Of a stretch of 64,000 nucleotides of DNA, positions 1 to 14,000 are shown piece after piece. The notes under the pieces were generated by a model. It saw only the letters and a list, made by a program, of their open reading frames with translations. It did no database searches and was not told the DNA's origin. Each line of letters opens with the position of its first letter. Position 1 is the first letter of the stretch. The position numbers and the translations under genes are program-made. Location: contig CM048557.1 of assembly GCA_026413225.1 (NCBI GenBank), forward strand, positions 3,658,001-3,722,000, in the 5' to 3' direction. This DNA is from Otis tarda. Lineage: Eukaryota > Chordata > Aves > Otidiformes > Otididae.

Positions 1-2584
1 CTGCTTTTTTTTCTGCACTTGACTTCTGAGTAATTGATCTCTAACTGTACGTCCTTTAAAGACCAGTGATTAATATGTGTTCTGACTATGTATTCTTGAA
101 ATCTACAGCAATCATTACAAACAAAGACTTGAGAAAAGACTGGAAAATAGAGGCAATTTCATTTTTGTTGCTATTCTAATTCACTTTCATAAAAATATTA
201 TAGAGCCACTAGAAATCAATGCCTAAAATACATACTTCTTAAAAGATTCCACAGTTTGAGCTCAGTCCTAATAAAACATACTAGCCAACAACAAATGACT
301 AGAAAAGTATGGATTCTGCTTCCCATGTACCATTTTACCAGCAATGTCTTTACATATTATTTTTATAGTGTCTTTGCTTTGGTTCCACGTCTTATTAGCA
401 TTTATCAAGTGTGCATTGTTACCTAATAAATGAAGAAAGGAGATATTAGATCTTGAGCAAATACAATCCTTCTGAAAAATTATATGTGTTGAAATCAATT
501 AGGTATTGAGTTCAAGGATCTCAAACAGTAAAATTGCTCTCCTTTCCAAATGCTCAACTCTTTACTAGTTTGGGCAGCACTGCCTTAACTATCAAGCTGC
601 TACACTCCTTGAACTTTACCCCTAGCATAAAAGAAAAATAATGACAAAAGTAAGCTCCAAAACTTTACTGACACTCCAGGCCTCCTGAATACATTGCATA
701 GTAAGCAAGAAGCCGTTTCTTCTCTTCTGGTACATAATTTCCTATACACTAAAGTGAAAACTTCTCATATGAAAATAATGTTTTAGGAAGGAGAACAGAA
801 GGGTATCGTATTTTCAAAAAAATGCTTCTGAAATGTCCATGAAAAGTCAGCATCTACCCCATGGACAGGGATATAGGCTCCTTGAGTTAGTCTACTTACC
901 TTTCTAGCCTTTTCAGTCATGTACAGAGGAAAGCATGCCCTCCTTTCTTTCCCCTCAGAAAAGTACCTTTTAGTTATTTCTTTTGTACCTTAGAATAAAA
1001 GTAATTGAGGGGGGTTGATTTGATGTGTACCTGTGTACTTCATATACTCACCCATATGATTCTTTTTACATATATATAGGAAAGTTTGAGGGAATTGGTT
1101 GTAAAACAGACACCTGCAAATGCATAAGAAAATATCAAAGGAGATTTCATGAGATCTTGAGAGGAATGCCTATAAAACCAAATGGACATTAAAGAAATTC
1201 AGGAGCCTTCTCAGATGTAGATAAAGTAGTGATAAAACCAAATGTTTGAGAAACAAAGGCATTAGTTTACAAGTGATTCTGAACAAATACCAATAAATCA
1301 ATGAGAGCAGAAAGCAGACACCAACTTGAACAGGGCTTTTCAAATTTGAGAATTGGCTACCTAGTTAAAACAACAAACATAGTATTTTGTGTGTTTAAAG
1401 GTCAGTGGTTTTGATCCACTAATAAATAAGCTAACTTCTGTCAGTGTCATCCATGACATTTGCATAGCAGTAGGCAAATATATGTTTTCAAGTGTGTGCA
1501 TTCAATTTAGAAAGTGTCTCAGCTAAATCCTAAAGCCTTCCCTAAAAAAAAAACCAGAAAAGCTAAGCAGCTTCTCAAAGACATGCTGGAACTATTTCTG
1601 AAAGTAAAACGACAGAAGGTGGCAGTTACCTGGAATGGCCAAAGAGAAGGATTAGGAGTGAATTATGAAGCCTGAAGAGTTGATGTAGCCTGAGGTTCTC
1701 ATTTCTGTTAGTTCCATTGAACTCAAAGATAGATGGAAACAATGGCTGTCCTGAAAACAAAGGTCACTAACACTTTAATTGTATTGCCTTTTTTGCTTGC
1801 ATACTAAACTTTCTATTTTCAAAGATTCAACAGTTTCAGATATTAAAAAAAATAGAAACTTAATTGAAATTTAGATAATTCATTATATATTTTTATAATA
1901 GGGTTTAATCTGAGATAGCCATAAACATAACAAAGGCTTAAGAAGCAGCACTGCAAATACCAGACTCACTGCCATGTAGCTCGTTAACCTGAGAACACAA
2001 CATTTGTAAGCATACAAGTGGGCAGAACTTTATGACTGATGACATCTTGGATTAGTTGCAAGTAGACTGATTCCATTACTTTTGAAATTACTTCTTTCCA
2101 ATAACAAAAACTTTGTGCTTTAACGTATTAAGAATTGCCTTTTTTTTTTTTGATTGTTATAAATACTACGCTTCCATTAATGAAATAAGAAAAACAAAAC
2201 CAAAATAATAGACCGATCAGAATGACTTGTTTACAACTGAACTACTTCATTTTATCTTGTTAGTGTTCCATTTTCCTCACATCATGCATTATTGTTATAG
2301 GCAGCACTACCAGTACTGCGGAAGCAGGGAAATAACAATTTAGTAATATGTTTGTTTTAGCAATAAAGAAGGCAGATAGGAGTTGTTTGTTTAGAATGAA
2401 GCCTTATGGTGTTATTCAAGGCTAGCAAGAAAGATAGAGTAGGTATGCTGAGAACCAGGCTTAAATATGTTTAATGCTTATGGCTGGACTTAAATTACTA
2501 GGATAAATCATTCCTAAACTGAGCATTAAATCTGCAAATCATAGAATTTTGAGAAGGAATCACAGGAAATACTTTCTTCATAGA
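1..2584. other. Unique AT-rich DNA, no gene seen
   Basis: No recognisable gene, RNA or mobile element was found here. Reading frames are short and broken, and base runs such as the T-run near 2141-2151 are the only local structure. The stretch ends at the target-site duplication of the minus-strand LTR. An intron of a large gene cannot be excluded, because no exon would be visible without comparison to transcripts. Confidence 0.6.
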
Positions 2585-2589
2585 TGTCA

Positions 2590-3152
2590 TGTTGTGGTTT
2601 AGCCCAAGTCACCACACAGTTTCTCACTTTCCCTCCCCAGCGGGATGGAGGAGTGAACTGGGAAGAAAGGAAGACTTGTGGGTTGAGACGAAGACAGTTT
2701 ACTAGAATAACAAAGGAAAATGACAATAATAACAAAATATAAGGATACTAAAATATACAAAATGAATAATGCATGATTTCTCACTACCTGATGTCCCAAT
2801 GACCGATACAGTCCATCCTGAGCAGCGATCACAGAAATGAAACCGAGCAGCCAGCAAAGGAGCGAGAGGGAGTCCATGCCCTCCCCAGGCAGCCCCCATT
2901 TATATACTGAGCATGATGTTTACGGCATAGAATACTCTCTTTGGCCACTTTGGGTCAATTGTCCTGGTTACATCCCTCCCAGCTTCCTGCACCTGCACAT
3001 TAGTGAGACCTGGGAAGCTGGACAGTGTCCTTGGTCTCATTAGCAACAACTCATAGCATCAGGGTGTTTTATCAACATTCTTCACATACGAAATCCAAAA
3101 CACAGTGGCTACTGTGAGGAAAATTAATTCCATCCCTGCTGAAACCAGGATA
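2590..3152 (-). mobile_element. Solo LTR of an endogenous retrovirus (family B), minus strand
   Basis: Read on the minus strand, this 563-bp element starts TATCCTGGTTTC (a mutated TGTCCTGG) and ends in the avian LTR signature GGCTAAACCACAACA. A TATA box (TATATAAA) lies at 2899-2906 on the complement. The flanking bases are TGTCA (2585-2589) and GGTCA (3153-3157), a duplication matching at 4 of 5 positions. The sequence aligns along most of its length with 52384-52967 and with both ends of 45616-46031. No internal retroviral sequence adjoins it, so it is a solo LTR. Reading frames inside, including a 92-codon frame at 2599-2877 whose translation resembles one in the 52.4-kb copy, are shared LTR sequence and not a gene. 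Family assignment is by recall of avian LTR ends; no database name is claimed. Confidence 0.88.
2899..2906 (-). promoter_or_regulatory. TATA box of family B LTR
   Basis: The complement reads TATATAAA, followed by the GC-rich stretch that also follows the TATA box of the copy at 52633. The position within the LTR fits a U3 promoter. Present activity is unknown. Confidence 0.6.
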
Positions 3153-3157
3153 GGTCA

Positions 3158-6100
3158 ATAAATTTTCCTACAGTTTTCAGTTAAGAAAGAATTTCACCCC
3201 TTGGATGCATTAAAAGATAGTTGAACTCATAGTGTATGCTTTGAACTTTCAGTGTTTGGATAGTGCACTATGCGATGCTAAGGAACACTTCATAGGCATA
3301 ACATAGGTTGTTTACCTGTTTAAAAAATGCTAACTTGTTTGGATTATTTCAAAGTTGTACTTCTTTCTATTCCTTTCTTATGCAATAAACTTCACAGAAT
3401 TTATATTTCAAGAACAGAAAAAAACACGTTTAATGAGAATTCTGTGTAAGCAATCAGTACTGTATCAAGATCTCCAGAACTGTGGAATAATCATTACCAC
3501 ACAGAATTAGGCACCCATAAAGCTGCCATTTTTCCACGGGTTTGTACTGAACACATAGATTCAATAACATAATATACTCTTCCTACAAGGCTTTCTGTGT
3601 AACTTTTGATTAAGAATGTAAGCCTTGTGCTTTATTTCATATCAGAAAGAGAGAAGTAATATTCTTCTCTCTTTTTGCCAATCGTATCTGCAAAGATGTG
3701 ATGGGAGGCCACCTCTCCATATGTGCAGGTATCGAACCGAAGAAAGTGAGGCTGTAGTATCAAATTAAGGTTTAAACTCAAATAAACCAAGATAAATAAT
3801 TATAACCATCAAGAAAAGCCCAAATCCACATCACATAAAAACAATGACTCATACTAAGCTATCACTTTTTCCATCAGGCTTTGTTAATTATTATAGTGTG
3901 TTTTGTAATAAAATGTTTACGGCAAAATAATTGTCACAAAATAGTCCAGTGCTTTTAAACTGAAGATGAGAATTCTGAGCCACCTCACTGTTAAACATAT
4001 TTCTATGGAATAACTGCAATACAATTTGTCATAGGCTTCTGGGTGATAAGCATGGATACCTGAGGATTGTAACATAAGCAATAACTGTGAACCATAAGTT
4101 TAAAATATGATAAATAAATGCAATATACTTCTTAAAATTGAAAGTAAATTCCCCCTCAGTCTTCAGTGGGCTTTGGATCACGCTTGAGTTTGTGGCACTC
4201 ATTATTCTTTAGAGTACGCTTGTAATAAATTTCCCTGAGGGGAAGAATCAGGGATAAAGAATTTTAAGAATTAAATAATATAAACTCACATGAGAATTTA
4301 GAAGAGGCAAAAAAATCTACTGAAAGTAGCAAGACAATTAATGAAGTGGAAGACATTGTCAGGAACCTGATGTCTCAGCATCATCTCAAAGTGAAAAATC
4401 AGTGCCGCAATCTGTTATTTCTTAGCTTGTTTTATGGAATTTTAAATGGCATTGCCCCTCAAGATTTCTTTTAATTGCTTATGTATTTTATACCATATAC
4501 AGAAAAATGCATATAAAATCCAATATTATTCTTGCCAAGTATTAATCACTGACAGATTGTACTGTACTATAAATGACCTACTGCCTGCACAGCACAGCTA
4601 CTGAAAATGGAAAAAAGGTCATTAAAGGACAGATTAGCTTCCAGAAGGACAGAAAACATAACAGGGTGCAACACACCCAATGTCTGTCTACAGCTGCACT
4701 GTAGCTGGCAAGTAGTAAAATAAAACTGGAGCAGAACTGTCAAGCAAAATAATTAGTGCTCAGGACCTGTTGCCCACTTTACACATATTTTGAGAGTTTT
4801 CCTTTGGACAAGCTGGAGTCTGGTCCTGGGGGCTGAACACCCAGTGACTGGTTCCTAGAATGTATTTTCCAGCCAATTTCATCCAAAAGTAATCCAGGTC
4901 AAGCACTCTGACACTGCTTCATATTATGAACCAAAGCTCAGTAGAGTGGGACAACTGAGAAATGCAAAAGCATACTCCCTGTCCAAAATCAGTACAGCAA
5001 TAAAACTCAAAGAAGGCAAAAAGAAAAAAAAAAACAAAAAACAAAAACCAGATCTTTAATCATTGCACCAAGAGATTCCAAAAGAAAACATGGAAGTACA
5101 AAATGGAAGTACTAAGTATGGCTCAGTACAAAAGAAAGTAATTTGTCATCTAATCAAAGGAATTGATTGACAGACATAGAAGAGATTAGAACTACAATTA
5201 TCATGTCATTTACTTCAAAAAAGCTCAATGTCAAATTATTGAATACAAAGTTTCCTCTTTCAAACAACAAATTCACACAGCTGGACATCAAGAGCAAAAT
5301 GCTGCTAGATATAATACAGGAACACTCAGGATGAGATAGAAAGGGAAATAAGTTTTCCTGCCTTATGCAAACATCTGAGATGTTACATTAAAGCCAAGTT
5401 GATACTTAGAAGGGGTTTAGCCAAAAGCTGTTAAGAGAATGACCACCCACAGTCTCAAATCTGAGATAATTTTGTTTAGAGTACTCAGGAAACTGAGGTT
5501 TAAGAGCTTAAATTCACGCTGAGAATAGGAAGAAGCAGGCTTTTGTACTGGACTACCCAAATCTCAGTGAACCACATTAGCCCTTAGCCTAACGTAAGTT
5601 TTGTGGGGTACAGGAATGTAGCATGATACCTTCCCTTATTTTGATCTAAAATTCTGCCTTACAAGAATGAATAGCCGCAGCTATGCCAAACTTTTATTTT
5701 TTTGTTTGAAATTAATCAATGTCTTTCAGTCAAAACTGAAAATTCCTGTTCAGCTCCAGAGTCCATGATGTGATGGTGAGAAGACAGATTTCCAAACTAG
5801 AGCCTAATACAAACACAGTAGTGTTTTCTCCTGTGCTTACTTATGGATAACATCTGCTACTATTGCTAGACATTACACAAGCATGTGAAAAGACTTCTTT
5901 AGAAATCAGGAGGCAGAAACGTATCATCCTGAACACCAGTAAGACAACTAATTAAAAACATTATAAACATTCATATAGGACAGATTCCTAACAGCTCCTC
6001 CCAAAAACAGAGCTATTTAGTAACCTATTTTGAAATGTAATGCCTTCAAATCAGACTCATCACTAGACAATCAACTAAGCCAGTGCCCAGAATATAGTTA

Positions 6101-7130
6101 ATTGATTCAGAGTGCCTTCAAATATCCCCCAGTACTGAGCCAATCATGCTGTTCTCACCAGCAAATCTGCTCCAGTTTTTCAGACTGGCACACAGCAGAC
6201 AAGGCACGTACCCGCTCCTCCCTTCCCTGGAGCACCAGCAGCGGGGCACTGCACGTGAGGGCTAAAAGAGGAGTGACAGACTTGCTACAGCTCTACATCT
6301 GATATTTTAGATGCTGGCATTGTTAGTCCACCGCTGTACCCGTGCCCTCATAAATCACCTCCAGCCACAGCTCTAAAGATAAGGCTGAATCACCGCATCA
6401 TCAATTTTACCACTAAGCACTGATCTATTTATAAACGTTTCCAAAAGATAATCTGTATAATGTGGATTCAGAACTATATATTAGAGGAAAGAGACAAGAA
6501 GCATAGCAATACATCTTAGATTTCCACTGAACATTTAAATACTAAAAATAAAATTATTTTTATAATATTTTAGCTATGTAACATCTTCTTTGGTACCTTT
6601 TCAAAGCATCCACACACACAGACAGCTATCTGAAAGCTGTCCAAGCATATGATGTGTTCTTTCAAAAAAAAAACAAACAAAAAACAAAAGCCTTATAAAC
6701 AATATCTTTTTTTTTTTTCCTTTTCTTTTTAAGATTATTTTAAAGTGCTTTTCCTCTACAAAGACATCAGTGTGCTTCATTTACAAGATAAACTAACTTT
6801 ATTTTACAATATCTTGGATCTTCTGTTTATGTGCAATGGTCATTGAGTCCAAAAGATGCAAACCATAGTATATATTCTGGAAAATCGGAACTGAACACGT
6901 AGGTTAATATCCAGACAAGCAGACTTTTCAAAACTGAGAACACTTGCCCATGTCAGGTGCAAATCTAGTAGCTCTTGGGACCTGTATAATCCAGAAGACA
7001 TTTTCAGTGTTGAGCAACTCCTTTATTTGTCAAGATTGGTCTATAAAAGCACAGAAGAATTCAGTGTATAAACTTGTACGCAACATCTATCAGCAGGTGA
7101 TACTACCTTACTGTACACGCTACTGTCATA
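3158..7130. other. Unique AT-rich DNA with one GC-richer patch
   Basis: No gene or mobile element was recognised. A short A-rich run lies at about 5024-5047. The segment 6140-6370 is distinctly richer in G and C and carries several CpGs, unlike its surroundings, and contains a 66-codon frame (6102-6302) with no recognisable motif. A sauropsid-type ancient repeat may be present near 4156-4190, but the match is too short to call. Confidence 0.5.
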
Positions 7131-7779
7131 CATGAGCCAGCAATGTGCTCTTGTGGCCCAGAAGGCCAACCGCATCCTGGCCTGCATCAAGAGAAGCGTG
7201 GCCAGCAGGTCGAGGGTAATTATTCTCCACCTCTACTCTGCCCTGGTGACACCTCACCCGGAGTACTGTGTCCAGTTCTGGAGCCCCCAACACAAGAAGG
7301 ACATGGACCAGTTGGAGAGCTTCCAGAGGAGGCCACGAAAATGATAAGAGAGCTGGAGCACCTTTCCTATGAGGACAGACTGAGAGAGTTGGGGCTGTTC
7401 AGCCTGGAGAAGAGGAGTCTCCGAGGAGACCTGATAGCGGTCTTCCAGTACCTCAAGGGGGCCTACAAGAAAGATGGGGAGAGGCTGTTCAGTAGGGCCT
7501 GTTGTGATAGGACGAGGGGTAATGGTTTTAAAATAGAGGGAGGTAGATTTAGATTGGATATTAGGAAAAATTTTTTTACAATGCGGGTTGTAGAACACTG
7601 GAACAGGTTGCCCAGAGAGGTGGTGGAAGCCCCATCCCTGGAAACGTTCAAGGCCAGGCTGGATGAGGGTCTGAGCAACCTGATCCAGTCGGGGATGTCC
7701 CTGCTTCTTGCAGGGGGGTTGGACTAGATGACCTTTGAAGGTCCCTTCCAACTCTAACCATTCTATGATTCTATGATTC
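7131..7779 (+). mobile_element. CR1 LINE, 5'-truncated, plus strand
   Basis: This is the last 650 bp or so of a chicken-repeat-1 non-LTR retrotransposon. It starts abruptly inside ORF2 and runs through the ORF2 stop into the short 3' UTR, ending in tandem ATTCTATG repeats (7761-7778), the diagnostic CR1 tail. It is near-identical over its length to the complement of 21362-22010, so both belong to one subfamily; the fragment at 63797 also matches. CR1 inserts by target-primed reverse transcription and is usually 5'-truncated with no clear target duplication; none is seen here. Confidence 0.97.
7132..7727 (+). pseudogene. CR1 ORF2 C-terminal remnant (reverse-transcriptase polyprotein), frameshifted
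   Basis: This covers the C-terminal part of the CR1 ORF2 protein, downstream of the reverse-transcriptase catalytic core, which is absent. The first frame (7132-7344) carries the conserved stretch with [13 protein letters not shown] single missing G near 7335, where QRRATK is expected, shifts the reading to the second frame (to 7727). That frame carries [26 protein letters not shown] and [14 protein letters not shown], typical of CR1 C-termini. Without the RT core and with a frameshift, it is a dead copy. Confidence 0.92.
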
Positions 7780-10700
7780 ATACAAAACCAGTCATTTAAC
7801 AAGGTGCCTAAAACTACCAGTTAAGGCCAAATAGAAATTCCCGTGAGGCTGCATAAATTGCTATTCTTCCAAGTAGTTCACCTTCGGTTACAATCTCACT
7901 AGAGAGACAGTACTCTTTTGAAAGAAACAAAGCTAAAAAATAATCATGTATGCCAATGTTTCAATAATATAAAAAGGAGAAAGTAGATGCAAAACTCACA
8001 ATATCTTAGATTTACACATGACATTCTCTAATGACTGTCATATTAAAGAACTGATATGATGACAAAGCTCTTGTGTCCGAACTTCTACACTATAACATAA
8101 AGTGGACAAAGATCCCTCTGGCTTGGCACCACGAAGCTCCAGCAGTGGCTTTAAAAAGACCCAGGCAGTACAAGAAGAACAAGGAAAGTTTACACAGTAT
8201 TTCTTCCTCAAAATAACACCCACAAACTATAGAAGATTGGAAAAGTATATTTGGAAATGATAACCTTTACTGATTATTATGCTTTAATATATGCATTGAA
8301 AACTGAAGAGATCTACTAGATTTCCTTATGAAATAAAAATAGTTATACTTGCAAAAATAAATGGAGAGCTTTTTTGTTTGATCTTTGATTCTTTAAACTG
8401 TATTTAGCTTACATTTGAAGTTTTTCATCTCCAAAATTGGGACAGTCTAACCTAAAAGCACAACTAAAGATCTCATACAGCAATTATAGCAAATTCCTCC
8501 ACTCAGGAACATTCATAAAAGCAGCAAGAATCAGAGAACCTGAACGTGTAGAGAGAATTTGCTCTAAACATATATTGAAATTCCTCTCTACTGAAATCAG
8601 AGGGAAGAAATGGGTATGTGAACTGCCATGAAATCTGATGGATGTACCTTGGGTTAAATGTGACCCCAGGCACACAGCTCGTCTTGGAAATTGTTGATAA
8701 ACAACCTTGCATACTTCACGAGTTGATGCTTCAATAAAGAAGTAAAAGCAACAATTCTCTCTGCCACAGCCCATTTTTATCCCATTCAAGACTTCTCTCC
8801 TTTTTACTCCAAGCCAGGGGAAAACTAAGAAACCCAGCTCAGCAGGTATTCAGAATAGTAATGGGAAATAAAACTAGAAGCCTTACCCTGCCTTTCTACT
8901 GCAGCAGTGCAGGATGCATATTTGCCTGTGCATACACAGGCAAAGGAATAAGCAAACAAATAATCAAAAATCAAGCTAAAATAACCAACGATGCAAATAA
9001 TAAACAGGGAAAAACTATAGTGCCAGAACAAGTGGACAGAGAAATTAAGTGTAGTTTATTTTTTGTAATAGATTATATATAGTGCTATCCTTGCTGGATT
9101 ACATTTTAAACAATGCTTATTAATAATGCATCATTTAATTTAACAATGTCTTTTAGTAAGAAAAGAAAGGTTAAGAATTAACAGATTTAGTGCTCCTAAA
9201 ATATGTGTATAAGGAGAATATTTAAATACTGTGCATAGCAAACTGCTGCAGCTATTAATATAAACTCTGAAGGGTTACAGACTCTATCTTTTAAACAAAA
9301 ATATCAGTGACATTTGGAATTGTTTTTTTAAAACTGCAGACTGACAGAATGGGGACATAAAAACATACAACTAAAGAGAATGGGTGCAGTGATGGTATAC
9401 ATATCTACTCGCTATACCAATATTTAAAATATATACCTTGATATGCATATTTTTATCTATTTTCACAAATCAGTTTTCTGTAAAGTGCTTGCTGTAATTT
9501 AAAATAATAATAATAGGACTTACTTTTAACACAAAAAATAAACCCTTCAATGTTTCCTCATAGTGTAATGTTTTATTTTCGTAAATTGTAAAGCTAGGTC
9601 AGGTGTTTAAAGTACTTTGAAGTCTTTAAAAATTCAAAGCATTTAAAGTCACAAACCTAAGGTAGTGTAAGAGACCTTTACATTCCCAAATTTCATCCAC
9701 TATGCACAAAACTGAGAACATCCTCCTAGTGAATCAGTAATAAAAAGATGGTCAAAATAAGGAATTGTCTGTTATTGTGCAGTGAAATGGCTCAATACCT
9801 ACTATTTACTAAGGTTAGCACTGTTCATATTACACAGATAGTTCCTGAAATATGAAGCGTATGATGCCACAGAGATGGACTGTATTATCACACAATTCCT
9901 CTTTCTCCCTAAAACAAAGGGCAGCCCAGGGAGATGCGCTGTTGGTGTAACCAGTGAATTAGACCCTCTCAAGCTACGAGCATTCACAAGGCAACAGAAA
10001 TGGACAAGTTAACTCTCTCATAAATCAAATTATTTGACGTTTATTGTTTTCTCTCAGTGTGCTTGCTTCTCCTGAAACAAAGATAATCCTTCCACTTAGG
10101 CACAGCAAATACCAGCATGTTGCAATTTCTATTTAACCACTAGGAAAAAAAAACTTATGAAATTCTAAATCTTAAAAAGAAGATTGAACCAAGGGCCTTT
10201 TATTGTCACCAAACCTCAATCAAATGTAGACTTGAATGTAAACCTGCAGCTTGAGGCCATCTTTCTTTTCTCCTGATGATCTTAAGAATACAGTGTATGG
10301 TCACGTACAGCACTTTCCCTTCACAATACTGCACTGTTTCATGACATCGCCACTACAACAAAAATCCCCTTTAACCATTTAAGAAAAGTTTGTATTTGTT
10401 TTTAGCATTTTTATTTTCTCTTTCTGGAGAGTTTGCTTTTTTCCTCTAAAAGCAATACTAGCTAAGCTCAGAAAACCCTTTACCACAGGATATTTCTCTG
10501 AAAGTTGTCAGGGAAACCGGAAAAATGAGAAGAATTTGACACAAAGAGAATGCAGCTAAGTACTATAACGCCATCTTACTCAAAGTAAACACAAGTAAAA
10601 GCCAAGACCAAGGAGAAAATGCCAGTTGCAATTGTGTTAAAGACCTAAGGAAGAAGGGGCTGAAAAGGAAGTGGTATAAAGCTAATTAAAATAGATTCAT

Positions 10701-11006
10701 AAATTCTTGATTTAAAAACTGAAGGACAAGCACAAACTCCAAGCCATAAGATCAGTAAAAAGAGCCAAAGAATCATCACTATTCTTCCCTTTGGAGACTT
10801 CCATTACTGTTTCAAGGCATCCTAACAAAAATACAAGAACAGTTCCAGCTGTCAGGTACCCTCTCTAATAAAGACCTTAGATTACGAGGAAACTGGAATG
10901 TAACAGAAATATACTTCAAAAGGCAACTGGTATCTCCTAGGTATATTGCACTCCCTTTTTTGGCTGCTGCAGATGCTTGACAGTAATCGTATCTTGATCC
11001 CTGCTA

Positions 11007-11049
11007 CTCAGTAGGTTGTACAAAAAAGTGCAAAGTACAACCTACTGAG
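11007..11049. repeat. Perfect 15-bp inverted repeat (hairpin)
   Basis: The left arm CTCAGTAGGTTGTAC (11007-11021) is matched exactly by its complement GTACAACCTACTGAG (11035-11049). The 13-base loop is A-rich (11022-11034). Pairing does not extend past either end of the stem. The stem is too short for a typical microRNA precursor and is not followed by a T-run. Its role, if any, is unknown. Confidence 0.9.
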
Positions 11050-14000
11050 AATAATTAGCTTAATTTACTTGTTTACTGAAATCTACATCTGTAAGATGGG
11101 ATATCTGGATGAAATGTAATGGACTGTGATATGTAAAAAGTCACATTGGATAAATCTAATGGTTCTTTCTGCTTTTGAACTATAAAGACGAACAGTTTAA
11201 CCATCATTGTTTACAGGACTTATTAACAATACTTTGGCAGCATAGACAGCAAAGTGTATAACTGTATAACTACAGGTATTAAAGGTTAAATGTAAGCTAA
11301 GAATAAAGAATACTGCAAGTTTAGAACTACAAATGAATCATATACTCTTTCAAGCAGGCAACATAGATACTAGCAGAACTGTCATAATCAAAGTAGGAAA
11401 ACATGTTTTGCTCCTCAACCACTGTCTCTTCTTTCCCCTTTCTCACAGTCTAACCAGTACTTACATAAAACCTCTCTTGGGTAGTTATTTATGTTTTCAT
11501 AGTCTCATCAATTTTCTTTCAGGTTTCAATTGACTATCTGTCCTTAGCAGACACTGGGGTATACATCGAACAGAATGTCATTTTTACCTTCTGTCTCACA
11601 TCATCCCATCTGAAGAATTTCTCTCAGGCACAGAATTTCTTCCTGCACATTCATAAGAATGAGACAGACATGGTAGGGATCTGCAGTGATGTAGATAAGG
11701 TATTCAACCTATACCTCAGTAATTTATTTAAAACAACAGCAAACTTTATTTTACCTCAGTGACTTTGACATCAAGACTAAAGCATTTAACTGGAATATAC
11801 ATATTCTATGAATATACATACTCTTTAAACATTTACTTTCATTTTCTTATTTGGTCATCACTTCTGAAACAAGGAAGTATGTAATTATGAAAAGTTAGCA
11901 TTTGGATTTACAGTACGACAAGTGAGAACAATTAATTGAAGAAAAAGTAAACAGGTACTAATTTAAGAACTACTTTTTTTGAAGTAACTGACAGTACAAA
12001 TGCTTTTCCTGAATTTCTGTGAGATTGTTTAAAAATTCATCAAAGCACTTCCACATAAAGTTGGGCTTTGAAACACATAATCAAACTCAGCTTTACTATA
12101 GATCTCCCTGCCCATTTTTAGCCTGATTGCCTAAGGAACAAAAGATAATGTGAGCACCCTGTATGCCAGCCTCCCTCTTCCAGCCCCTACATTTTCAAAG
12201 CTGTTGACCCGTTTCCTTCAAAGACAGAAAAGTGTTAACAAAAAAAAAATAACAGTATTTCCTGTTCCTGAAATACTATTTTACAGGTAGAGAAAAGCGA
12301 TAAATTAGTGGCTCTTCTGACAGAAACCTGGGCTTTATATACTCTGGTTAATCAGTGGCTGGGGAGACAATCAGCTTCCACAAAGCTGCAGCACACACTG
12401 CCGTGTGTGCAGGTTTCTTAGAAGGATTAGAGGTACCAGTGCTCTAGTTCAGAAAGACACACTTATTAGATCAGCATCACTTAGCTCAACAGCTCAGGCA
12501 AAATCTTTTCTACTTATAAACCCTTCAGAGATCCCTTGCAGTAAAAAGCCCAGGCCAAAACATCTTAGAGCTTCAGCAGTTGTTGAGAAATTCAGCGTTG
12601 AGTCACACTGTGAACTTTATAAAAGCCTCAGTTAATGCCGTAGACTAAATTACATCCTGGGATGTAAGTATCTTTTATCTCTAGTTGTCTGTACCTGAAG
12701 TTTGTGGAGTGAGTCTATCTTTATCTCTGCTATCTTCATATTTGCTTTGGTAGATATTCAAGTGAAACCATAAATATGTACAGAATAAAGAAACAGCTCA
12801 CTTTATGCATGGCACTTCTGCAAAGACAGTCAACAAAACAAATATTAGAACTATTTCTTCTCTAGAAAGGACCCTACTTGAAAAAAAAGTGTTGAAAAAA
12901 AAATTAATTCTGTAGGACAAAAAAAATAAAATAAAATCCCTGTTTCCACATACCAACATAGCATAAAAACTCTTAAACTTTTAGATTAAACTCCTGCAAT
13001 CCTTGCAATTCAGCCATCACACATTAGATTTTCAGTGCATGAGTACCCTGAGGCAGGCACACAAAGGTAAATGCAGCTGCCTCGGATGTTTGATAAACAA
13101 GGTTTTTTAGCAGGACAGGGGGAAAGGTACATTTTAAAATGTAAGTGACAATTGCTTTACTGTAGAGGGGATCTCAAGATTTGGGCATCATCTTTCTAAT
13201 TTTTACAGACAAGAAAGAGTACCAAATAACCTTTCAAACCCCTTTACTTACTCTATTTTTCCCAGAGGTCTACTGAAAACTCAACAGTAATAACCAGTGG
13301 CTCAAACTGAAAACCACCACAAAGTGGGCTCTCCACTGTAATGGAGTGGAAGAACTGAAAATACTCTTACATTGTCCAACATTCTACGATTTATCACAGT
13401 TATAATACTTAGTAAAATATTAATAGGTAGATGCAGTTAATCACATCCACATTTTCAAAAATAAACTGTTGACTGAGTCCAGAGGCACTTAGGTTCCACC
13501 TTAAACATTCACTCACTGCTAATTTAAAAACAAATATTTAACTTGTAAAAGCTTACAAGTTTGCTTTTGGTAAAAAAAAAATTGCATTAGTTGGATTTTC
13601 ATATAGTTCCTGTTCCATAGAAGTCAGACTCCCACAGAAGATGCCTGAAACTATTTGCAAGGTGACTCACGTATCTGGTTTCTGCTAGAACTGGTACACA
13701 TCAGCTGCCTTAGCTGGTACGCAGCTGAAGCAATGAAGAAAGGCAAAGGAAAGAGAGGTACAAAGGAGAAACTCTTTTGGCTCTGACATTCTTACTTGAA
13801 TTCCATGCATTAAGAGACCAAATCTTACGAAAACAAAAAAAACATTGAGTTCATAAAATCTGTTCACATTTAGCTTTAACTTACTACACAGCCCTGTCGA
13901 TTAACATCTGATAGACTACATAGTCTGGGACTTGTGGTCACAGTGACAGTGCTACATGACAAAGCTTTTTTATCCAAACAAACAGAGATTTTCTCAGCGT

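Noticed and set aside
2599..2877. 92-codon minus-strand frame with a hydrophobic segment, similar to one at 52720-52959
   Set aside because: The similarity is that of the shared LTR, and the frame covers its R/U5 part including the LTR end. No evidence of protein-level selection was seen.
4156..4190. CTTCAGTGGGCTTTGGATCA resembling an ancient CAATGGG...GGATCAGG repeat
   Set aside because: Too short and diverged to assign to a family by eye.
7254..7802. 182-codon minus-strand frame
   Set aside because: It is the antisense shadow of the CR1 copy at 7131-7779.
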